From Megascapheus bottae (taxonomy: Eukaryota > Chordata > Mammalia > Rodentia > Geomyidae): 64,000 nucleotides of DNA. Position numbers and translations under genes: made by a program. Position 1 is the stretch's first letter; each line of letters starts with the position of its first letter. Positions 56,713 to 64,000 of the stretch are shown here, piece after piece. The notes beneath the pieces were generated by a model. The model was not told where the DNA came from and made no database searches. It was given only the letters and a program-made list of their open reading frames with translations. Where the stretch lies: assembly GCA_024803745.1 (NCBI GenBank), contig JANJXV010000013.1:31662001-31726000 (forward strand), read 5' to 3'.

Positions 56713-57700
56713 AGTGACCAAAACAGCTTGGTACTGGCACAAGAACAGGCCTGAAGACCAATGGAATAGAACTGAGGACCCAAATATTAAACCACAGACC
56801 TATGGCCACCTAATCTTTGACAAGGGAGCCAAAAAAAATAGAATGGAAGAAAGACAGCCTCTTCAACAAATGGTGCTGGCAGAACTGGTTAAGCATCTGC
56901 AGAAAACTAAAATTGGATCCTTCTTTGTCACCCTGCACTAGGATTAACTCCAAATGGGTCAAAGACCTCGAAGTAAAAGCCGATACGCTGAAAACGTTAC
57001 AAGAAGGAATTGGAGATACTCTAGGTCTCCTTGGCACAGGTGGAAACTTTCTTAATAAGGACCAAGAATCACAACAAATCGGAGAGAGGCTGGATAAGTG
57101 GGACTGCATTAAACTGCAGAGCTTCTGGATGGCAAAGGACATGGCTAGTAAATTAACTAGAAAGCCTACAGAGTGGGAGAAGATCTTCACTAACCATACA
57201 ACAAAGGCCTCATATCTAAAATATATCAGCAGCTCAAAAAATTCAATCACTCCAAAACTAATCTCCAAAGAAACAACCATCCCATTAAAAAATGGGTCAA
57301 AGACTTAAAGAGAGTCTTCTCTGAAGAAGAAATTAGAATGGCCTATAGACACATGAAGAAATGCTTGACATCTTTGGCCAAAAAAGAAATGCAAATCAAA
57401 ACAACTCTGATTCCACCTCACTCCAGTTAGAATGGATCAAGAAATCTAATAACAGCAGATGCTGGTGGGGATGTGGCCAGGAGGGATCACTACTACACTG
57501 TTGGTGGGAGTGCAAACTTGTTCAACCACTGTGGAAAGCAGTATGACAAGTCCTCAAAAGACTAAATATAGAAATATATGGAACCAACCCAGATGTCCCT
57601 CAGCTGATGAGTGGATCAACAAGATGTGGTATTCTATCACATTGGAATTCTATGCAGCTCTCAGAAAGAACGACACTACCCTATTTGTAAGGAAATAGAA
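56713..57700 (+). pseudogene. L1 ORF2 carboxyl-terminal half, frameshifted and deleted
   Basis: The first frame gives [20 protein letters not shown] and [10 protein letters not shown]. The second (from 56,817) gives [67 protein letters not shown] and [11 protein letters not shown] third gives [20 protein letters not shown], with all cysteines of the C-terminal Cys-rich motif kept, followed by a stop (AVW then TGA). After the deletion the reading ends with EFYAALRKNDTTLFVRK. The reverse transcriptase active site and endonuclease lie upstream of the truncation and are missing. Confidence 0.93.
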
Positions 57701-58215
57701 GGACTTAGAAAAAATCATATTAAGTGAAGTAAGCCAGACTCAGAGGAACATAGGCTCAATGGTTTTCCTCATTTGTCATAATCAGTAGGAACCTTGGGCC
57801 CTCCTAGCAGAGATTCACAATAGAACAAAACCTAGATACATAAGGCCATATAGTATGATGCTAAATGTAAGTACCTCCAAGATATAGAAACAAAAGCCAT
57901 ATAATGAGTGATTGTTGTCCTTGATGTACTGTTATGTCTCATCTCTTTGGCTGACCTTTGGTTATCTCATATTGTTACAATATTTCACCTTGTTATCTGA
58001 TACATTTTATATATGTTTAACTGGTTATTTGAAATAGGAGAGGGTAGGGGGAAATCAAGTTGTGGGGGGGAGGGGGGAGGGAAATGGGAAACAGGACATG
58101 AGGAAGGGTATCAATATTTGTGAAGTAATGTACCTTCTATCTGATGAATATAATATAACCCTTCTGTTAATTACAATAAAAATATATTAAAAAATTAAAA
58201 AAAATGAAAGTAGCA
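56713..58215 (+). mobile_element. 5'-truncated L1, longest copy in the window
   Basis: About 1.5 kb: ORF2 from a [15 protein letters not shown] segment to the C-terminus (56,713-57,700), then the family 3' UTR with a G-rich block near 58,060-58,085 and AATTACAATAAAAATATA. Compared with the copy at 29.8 kb, the part between ACTAAATATAGA and ATATGGAACCAACCC (57,560-57,585) lacks roughly 130 bases. The second short repeat AAAGAAAAGAGT at 58,216-58,227 marks its 3' boundary. Confidence 0.95.
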
Positions 58216-58349
58216 AAAGAAAAGAGTCTCACAGACTTTTGTGCCCGGGCCTGGCTTTGAATTGTGATTGTCAGATCTGAGCCTCCTGAGTGGCTAAGAT
58301 TACAGGCGTGAGCCACCGGTTACCAACTATAAGTAATTTTATACATGCA

Positions 58350-58578
58350 TATCTTTGTTGTTGTTTTTTTGGTGCCTGTCCAGGGTTTGAACTCAGGACC
58401 TAAGTGATTTCTCTGAGCTTCTTGGACCTAAGGCTAGCACTTTACTGCTTGAGCTCCACTTCTGGATCTTTTTTGTAGTTTACAGGAAATAAGAATCTCA
58501 GTGACTATCCTTCCTGGGTTGACTTTGAACAGCAATCGTCATATCTCAGCCTCCCAAACGGTGGTGTCTGGCTTTACA
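58350..58578 (-). mobile_element. B1-headed composite SINE, diverged
   Basis: CCAGGGTTTGAACTCAGGAC, CTTGAGCTCCACTTCTGGAT, GAATCTCAGTGACTATCCTT and CATATCTCAGCCTCCCAAAC keep the composite order, with the distal B1 head shortened. Confidence 0.78.
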
Positions 58579-58827
58579 TATGTATCTATTTTGTTTTCAG
58601 TAGAGACATAAATTGCATTTTTTTATGTTATGGGTGAGACTAGACTCATTTTTATATCTTTTTCTGTGACTTCTTTCAGACCTTTGCTCCTTTCCTAACG
58701 GATAGTTGGCTTTCTTTTAATTGATTTGCAAGACTTATTTGTACTAAATGAACTATGTGTTATATGTCTTGAAAACATTTTTCAATTTGTCTTTTGTCAT
58801 TTAAATTTATTTATTTACATATTTAAT

Positions 58828-58908
58828 TTTTGTGGTGATAAGGATTAAATCGAGTCTTACAAATGTAGGTAATTCTCTACCACTGAGTTCTCCAGCCTTT
58901 TCTTTCTG
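58828..58908 (-). mobile_element. Old tRNA/ID-type SINE fragment
   Basis: GATAAGGATTAAATCGAGTC and TTCTCTACCACTGAGTTCTC are the box B and box A complements of a monomeric tRNA-type SINE. Confidence 0.65.
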
Positions 58909-59313
58909 ATTATGGTATTTTCATTATTCAGAGGTTTTATAAAATGTCACCAAAATTATTTTCAGGTTTTGAAATTAAACATTTACAATTAGATGTTTTT
59001 TCCTGCTGTGAAATTAGAAAATTCTCCTATCATTCTTTATGTTTTAATTTATATTTTTACATTTGAATGGATAATTCTTTTGGAATTTTTCCTGATTGGA
59101 ATGTGATTGATGAATCTATTTTTCTCCAGATGACTAACCAGATGTATAAAGCAACAATTAGGGAATAATTCAAGTTATCTCCAATGTGTTAAAATATTTT
59201 CAGTACTATTCCATCTGAATATTTAGTTTTATTCCCAACTTAATTTTTATATAGATTATTTCTCCTTCATGTGTCAATAGCAAATTGTTTTACTTTCTAA
59301 GAGTTTATGGTGT

Positions 59314-59398
59314 TTTTTTTTTTTTTTTTTGCCAGTCCTGGGCTTGAGCTCAAGGCCTGAGCCCTGTCCTTGGACTTTCTCAAGGCTAGAGCCAGTGC
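59314..59398 (-). mobile_element. Truncated Geo monomer next to a full SINE
   Basis: Poly-T, then CCAGTCCTGGGCTTGAGCTC up to CTCAAGGCTAGAGC, then the SINE sequence stops abruptly. With the complete element beginning near 59,430 it forms a partial tandem array. Confidence 0.88.
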
Positions 59399-59429
59399 TC
59401 AACACTGTGAATTTTATTTTTTTTTTCTT

Positions 59430-59637
59430 TTTTTCTTTTTTTCTTTTTGCCAGTCCTGGGCTTGAGCTCAGGGCCTGAGCACTGTCCTTGGACTTTCTCA
59501 AGGCTAGAGCTCTACCACTTGAGCCTCAGCACCACTTCCGGCTTTTTTTTTTTTCTATATGTGGTACCGAGGAACCGAACCCGGGTCTTCATGCACGCTA
59601 GGCAAGCACTTTAACCACTAGGCCAAACTCCCGGCCC
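59430..59637 (-). mobile_element. IDL-Geo SINE
   Basis: Complete inverted dimer with intact GGTACCGAGGAACCGAACCC and AACTCCCGGCCC end. Its right boundary abuts TATGGTGT, which also occurs at 59,306-59,313 before the truncated monomer, not directly before this element. Confidence 0.95.
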
Positions 59638-59682
59638 TATGGTGTCTTTTTTGTATCTCATATTCATCCCCTTATCAGTTTC

Positions 59683-59763
59683 TTCTTCCTCTTCTTCTTC
59701 TTCCCCTTCTTCCCCTCCTCCTCCTCCTCTTCCTCCTCCTCCTCCTCCTCCTTCTTCTTCTTT
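59683..59763. repeat. (TTC/CTC)n polypyrimidine tract
   Basis: Imperfect TTC and CCT trinucleotides. Poly-Ser/Pro (plus) and Glu/Gly (minus) open frames over it are artefacts. Confidence 0.95.
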
Positions 59764-59778
59764 TCTTCTGAATTTTAC

Positions 59779-60005
59779 TAGATGTGTATTTTCTTTTTTC
59801 CTTTTTCTTTTTGCCAGTCCTGGGCTTGGGCTGAGGTCCTGGGCACTCTCCTTGGGCTTTCTCAAGCCTAGAGCTCTACCACTCGAGCCACAGAATCACT
59901 TTTGGCTTTTTCTATGTATGTGGTACCGAAGGATGGAACCCAGGTCTTCATGCATGCTAGGCAAGCACTCTACCACTAGGCCAAACTCCCGGCCCCTAGA
60001 TGTGT
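59779..60005 (-). mobile_element. IDL-Geo SINE with 9-bp target-site duplication
   Basis: Inverted dimer (about 59,788-59,996) between direct repeats TAGATGTGT at 59,779-59,787 and 59,997-60,005. Confidence 0.94.
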
Positions 60006-60420
60006 TTCTTTGTGTATTTTTCCAAAGGAAGTGTGTGTGGGGGGAGTCCAGTTGGTATACTTTTGGGATTGTTTTTAATCTTATAGATGACTTATTGAGA
60101 ATTAACATCCTTTTGAAGTTGTGGTTTTCTTCCTAAAAGTAAAGGATACTTCTTTGTTCAAGGATACTTTCTTTGTACAATTCTTTTTTTTTGTATCCCT
60201 CAAAAGAGTTTTAAAATTTTCATCATATACATTTCATATACTTCCTATTAAATTTATTTTTAGATATTTCATCTTTTATTGCTAGTGTAAGTGGTGTATA
60301 TTCTGCTACATTTAGGTCTTTCTTTAAAGAGAATACCATATAACTCTTGGTGGTTGGGGCCATGCTGGGAAATTTTACTTGTTTAAGCATCTTGTGTACT
60401 CTAAATACCATGTCCTAGAG

Positions 60421-60923
60421 GGGGATGACATTCATATACAGCACCCAGACACAAAGGAAAGGCAGGAGAAGTACTTGGGGTCCATCATGTGAAGTACAGA
60501 AGCACTTGTAGAATACCAGAAATGAAACATTGCTGAAGGATGAAGCAGAAGCTTTTCATGTGAAAGATGAGAAGACAGGTGACCAGAGAGGGAAAATTAC
60601 CTACTGAGGTTAGACAGCTTCTGGGTCCTGGGTCCCACCAGTAGATGTTCCATGTCTTCCTATAGCTGAGATTGTTGGCCATAAATCACAGGCAACCCCT
60701 TCCTATTCTGGTCAGAATTTCTTGAGAATTGGAGGGATTGTATTCTACTTAATGTTTCCATCTTTTGACATACCAAGCAATATATTATGCATTGGTCTAC
60801 TTAACATGACTCATTCTCTTATTGTGGTCATGTGTGATCCTTATTAACATGTTTTACTATCCCAGCAGAACACTTTTATTTTTGTAGACCCAGGTCAAGG
60901 TAAAGGGCAATTTGTCCTTGCAC
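60421..60923. other. Unique sequence with possible MIR
   Basis: GAAAGATGAGAAGACAGGTG and CTACTGAGGTTAGACAGCTT near 60,560-60,622 resemble an inverted MIR core. The rest is unrecognised. Confidence 0.45.
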
Positions 60924-61015
60924 TTGAAGTCAAGCTTCCTTTTTTTAAAAAATTGTAATTAATAGAAGGGTTACAGTTATATTTGCCAAATAGAAGATGC
61001 ATTATTGAAGTCAAG
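60924..61015 (-). mobile_element. Very short L1 3' end with 11-bp target-site duplication
   Basis: Only about 70 bases of L1 (60,935-61,004): T-rich start, TTGTAATTAATAGAAGGGTT, ending AGAAGATGCATTA. Direct repeats TTGAAGTCAAG lie at 60,924-60,934 and 61,005-61,015. An extreme 5' truncation. Confidence 0.92.
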
Positions 61016-62150
61016 GCTTTCTTTGAGTGTTTAAATGTAAGGAACAATAGGAACCTGAAATGAGTTCATTGCAATTCAATTAAGAATTGCTGCTCCAACT
61101 GCATAGTAGAATCTAGACACTTCTCCTGCACTGTTTCCCTTTTAGTCTTCTGGTCCTTCCTATTTGACCTAAGAATACTTTAACTGTGGAATTCCTACAA
61201 GCCTGATTTAGAGCTATTGGTGAGTCTTCCATCCTTATTTAACTTTCATGATGATCTCCTGTCACTCCCCACATCCTGACTAACAGAAGGTGACTTCATT
61301 TTACCACAAGGGACAGTTTTGTGATTTCAATTATGCCAAAAGCTTTTTTTTTTTCATACAAACTGGGAGAAGCAGTCCTGTCTGGGGAGTCTAAAAGTCT
61401 GATCAAAATGTTTACTCGAATGGTTGCAGGGTCAAATAATAGTCCCCCAAACTCTTAGGTGAGTTTCTTCTTTGATTTCTTCAGGTGAATGGTAATCCAA
61501 AATCAATAATTTCTTATGATGTACCTTATAGTACCTGCTCTGTCTGTCTCACATAAGAGTTTTGAGTGCTAAAGGAACCAGTGGTATGAGAAATAGCTCT
61601 GAGATGTTTCAACCACTCTATGAATATAAAATACTATTATTGTCTCCTCAGGATGCTTGCCATGTAAAAGGTCTTAATAGCTCAGGAAAGATGATTCTAG
61701 ACTGGAAAATTTCAAAAAGATTTAAAGTTATGTATTTATGTATTTTGTGCAGTTAGTTGATTAGTGACTATTTACATATATCCATATATGAGTCCACATA
61801 AATTTATGTAGGAAAAGGGATGTATTCATTACAGGATTAATCTGAATTATCTGGGTATCTTGTAAAGCTTGGGTAGAATTTTAAAAGGACGATGCAAGAG
61901 AGAGTCAGTTTCAGAGGAGATGATGGTGTGATAATGGATAGCAAGATCGGAGTGTTATACTTCAAAGATCAAGAAGGAGACAAAATGTTAAGGAATATAA
62001 GTAGTCTCAAGACACTGTAAAGGAAAAAGAAATATTCACTTCTCTAGAACTATAAGAAAAAAATATCTGTGCAAATGTTGATGGTAGGTAGCCCTTTCAA
62101 TATCTCATTGAACTTCCAAAGAGAAGAAAACAATGTTTGGTTTAGCCATA

Positions 62151-62151
<1 letters not shown>
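61016..62151. other. Unique sequence
   Basis: No recognised repeat or gene. Confidence 0.4.

Positions 62152-62205
<54 letters not shown>
62152..62205. repeat. (TG)n microsatellite
   Basis: About 26 uninterrupted TG units. Confidence 0.97.
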
Positions 62206-62208
<3 letters not shown>

Positions 62209-62575
62209 GTAAATTGTTACAATAGCCATAGGAAACTAATAAGCCTTTTATTCTGGTAATTTTCCTTCTACATAATTAAAGTAGCTATTTTCTCAGTATA
62301 TACCAGGTGGATCTCTAAGATGACATTCACAGTAACACTAGTCATAAAGTAATAATGGAAAATCTCAAATGTCAGTGAGAGGGAAAGCAAATAAATAAAT
62401 CTAATGAAATATTATTTAATAGTCTAAATATATAAATTGCAGCAATAGGTTAAATATAAATAATTCTTGATAATATACTTTTGTTCATCTTAGGTTTTTT
62501 TTTAAACTTGCAAACTTGGATGTATAGAAAAGCTGAAAAACATAGTTCAAATATCTTTTGACTTTCTATTTCAGT
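62206..62575. other. AT-rich unique sequence
   Basis: No recognised feature. Confidence 0.4.
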
Positions 62576-62769
62576 ATCATTTTTTTTGCCAGTCCCAAGG
62601 CTTGAACTCAGGGCTTGAGCACTGTACTTGGGTTTTTTCCTCAAAGCTAGCACTCTGACGCTTGAGCCTCAACACCACTTGGCTTTTTTGGTGTATGTGG
62701 TACCGAGGAATCAAACCTGGGTCTTCATGCAGGTATACGAGATACCACTAGGCCAAACTCCTGGCCCTC
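62576..62769 (-). mobile_element. IDL-Geo SINE, diverged
   Basis: Poly-T, CCAGTCCCAAGGCTTGAACT, GGTACCGAGGAATCAAACCT and AGGCCAAACTCCTGGCCC. A small block near the left monomer (CAGGTATACGAGATACCACT) is rearranged relative to other copies. Confidence 0.9.
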
Positions 62770-62797
62770 ATTTTTCTTTTTATTTGAAAGTAAGTTG

Positions 62798-62975
62798 CCC
62801 ACTGTGTTGAAAATGAACTGAATGACTGTGGCAGGGAATGAGGGGAGGAATCTGGGTGGAAAAAATCTGGGAGAAAATGAGGGAAGAGGTGATACTAGTC
62901 AAAATGAATTGCAGTTATAACCTGACTTAACCATAAACTCTCTGTGCATCACCTCTACAATAAATTTTTTAAATA
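62798..62975 (+). mobile_element. Second copy of the unclassified short retroposon
   Basis: CACTGTGTTGAAAATGAACT, GGAATGAGGGGAGGAATCTG, AAAATGAGGGAAGAGGTGAT, ACCATAAACTCTCTGTGCAT and CACCTCTACAATAAATTTTT align in order with the insertion at 48,790. Shared landmarks include AATGAACTG, a G-rich middle, AAAATGAGGGA, and CTCTGT-CA-CACCT-TACAATAA before the A-rich end. No clean target-site duplication found. Confidence 0.75.
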
Positions 62976-63240
62976 AATGAATCAGTTGAGTATTTTCATG
63001 TATAAGTAAATTTGAAGCCACCAGCTTTCAATACCATTACTGTATTTGATATATACCAAACTGTAATAAATTTTTAACAGCTGACAATTTGCTGCTCTAT
63101 CAGCAATGAATAATTTGGAGTGTTTTTTCCCTATTCCAGTCTATCCTCTAATATAATCATAATATACCCATTAAAAAACAGAAGATGCCTTTAACATTTT
63201 ACCACCAGATAGGCCTCAATTCTTGTTTAAATTTTGTTAG
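62976..63240. other. AT-rich unique sequence
   Basis: No recognised feature. Confidence 0.35.
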
Positions 63241-63391
63241 AAAAAAATCCTAGTTCGGGGGGAGGGAATTGGGGACCGAGACATGAGAAAGGGTATCAAT
63301 GTATGTGAAGTAATGCACCTTCTATCTGGTGAATATAATGTAACCCTTCTATTAAGTACAATAAAAAATATATGGAAAAAAATCCTAGTTC
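63241..63391 (+). mobile_element. Short L1 3' end with perfect 16-bp target-site duplication
   Basis: The inserted body of about 119 bases (63,257-63,375) begins inside the G-rich block (GGGGGGAGGGAATTGGGGAC) and ends AATAAAAAATATATGG. Identical direct repeats AAAAAAATCCTAGTTC lie at 63,241-63,256 and 63,376-63,391. A recent, extremely truncated insertion. Confidence 0.96.
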
Positions 63392-63774
63392 AGAATATGT
63401 GACATTCACTTGTCACACCCTTTTAGTCTTCTTCATTTGGAATGATTCTTCATTTTTTTTCTTTGACTTTTGGTGACTTTTACACTTTTAAAGATTACTG
63501 TGGAGTAATTCATAGAATGTCCTTTGATAGGAGTTGTCTGATGTCTTCTCATGATGAGATTCAGGTTATATTTATCTTTGACAAGAATACCCCAGAAACA
63601 ATGCTCTGCTCTTTTCTATCAATCCTGTCAAGCACATGATTGTGAATTGTCCCACTGATGATGAAGTTCCGTGTGAACCCTGATTAAAATGGTGTCGGTC
63701 AGCCTTCTCAACTGCAGAGTTACCGTTTCTCCTTTCAGCAATCTAACTCGATGTTATCTAGAAATTGTAAACAG
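63392..63774. other. Unique sequence
   Basis: No recognised feature. Confidence 0.4.
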
Positions 63775-63994
63775 CAAAATATTCTTTTTTTTTTTCCAGT
63801 TCTGGGGTTGAGCTCAGGGCCTGAGCACTGTCTTTGGACTTTCTCAAGACTAGAGCTCTACCACTTGAACCTCAGCACCACTTCCAGCTTTTTTGTATGT
63901 ATGTGGTACCAAGGAATCGAACCCGGGTTTTCGTGCATGCTAGGCAAACACTTTAACCACTAGGCCAAACTCCCGGCCCCCAAAATATTCTTTT
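63775..63994 (-). mobile_element. IDL-Geo SINE with perfect 14-bp target-site duplication
   Basis: Inverted dimer with TTGAGCTCAGGGCCTGAGCA, GAATCGAACCCGGGTTTTCG and AAACTCCCGGCCCC. Direct repeats CAAAATATTCTTTT lie at 63,775-63,788 and 63,981-63,994. Confidence 0.96.
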
Positions 63995-64000
63995 ATAAAG

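Larger units (their letters stand above)
56585..58325 (-). mobile_element. B1-headed composite SINE split by an L1 (parts 56,585-56,712 and 58,216-58,325)
   Basis: The left part holds the Geo-like monomer (GTGGGACTTGAACTCTGGGC, CTGAGCCACAGCACCACTTC). The right part resumes with GAGTCTCACAGACTTTTGTG and ends CTAAGATTACAGGCGTGAGC, the B1 head. The junction words AGATAAGAGT and AGAAAAGAGT are the L1 target-site duplication. Confidence 0.9.
58595..60420 (-). mobile_element. Ancient L1 (L1M-like), inverted, riddled with SINEs
   Basis: Several scattered phrases fit the 3' half of an old L1 read backwards: TTTGCTCCTTTCCTAACGGA, TTGATTTGCAAGACTTATTT, and near the right end TTCCTATTAAATTTATTTTT then TTTATTGCTAGTGTAAGTGG. 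SINEs at 58.83, 59.31, 59.43 and 59.79 kb and a TTC repeat interrupt it. Coordinates are approximate. Confidence 0.55.

Noticed and set aside
59639..60136. A 165-codon plus frame with poly-Ser/Pro
   Set aside because: It covers a TTC repeat and an inverted IDL-Geo SINE.

Overview
This window is mammalian, nuclear, non-coding DNA. It shows no bacterial, plasmid or viral gene organisation, no rRNA or tRNA gene, no CRISPR array, and no open frame that I can support as a cellular gene. The longest open frames are low-complexity microsatellite translations, antisense readings of SINEs, or broken pieces of LINE-1 ORF2. The most specific taxonomic clue is a dimeric SINE repeated about fifteen times. 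Its left monomer is tRNA/ID-like, with pol III box A and box B, and its right monomer is distinct. This matches the published IDL-Geo SINE, reported as restricted to the rodent superfamily Geomyoidea (kangaroo rats, pocket mice, pocket gophers). I therefore infer a geomyoid rodent, with the kangaroo rat lineage as a reasonable guess. The locus cannot be identified from sequence alone; it could be intergenic or a large intron.

Layout. 0-7.7 kb: an L1 3' end, two IDL-Geo SINEs, a very long CTTT tract, an older L1, and a MaLR-type LTR carrying a tRNA-type SINE. 7.7-23 kb: mostly unique or ancient sequence with MIRs, B1-dID-like SINEs and microsatellites, a somewhat GC-richer unique block at 17.0-19.9 kb, and a cluster of three SINE pieces at 21.6-22.1 kb. 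23-31.4 kb: a repeat-poor stretch followed by L1 3' ends, including a three-level nest (B1-like SINE, then L1, then IDL-Geo). 31.4-41.5 kb: B1-headed composite SINEs, an MLT1-type LTR, candidate conserved non-coding blocks and a perfect 67-bp tandem duplication. 41.5-55.8 kb: L1 copies of several ages, two MaLR-type LTRs, and a MIR split by a short unclassified retroposon. 55.8-64 kb: dense SINEs, the longest L1 fragment (about 1.5 kb, inserted in a SINE), an ancient L1 full of SINEs, and a 120-bp L1 with a clear target-site duplication.

At least eleven L1 fragments share one 3' UTR type, with a G-rich block, a conserved stretch reading TGCACCTTCTATCTGGTGAA, and AATTACAATAAAA before the A-rich tail. 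All are 5'-truncated and non-functional. This family very probably supplied the machinery that moved the SINEs, since both carry A-rich tails and 8-16 bp target-site duplications. I found no convincing new biological system. The items most worth a second look are the short retroposon family at 48,790 and 62,798, the duplicated TAATTA-rich element at 39,609, the shared right monomer in two SINE types, and three candidate conserved non-coding blocks.
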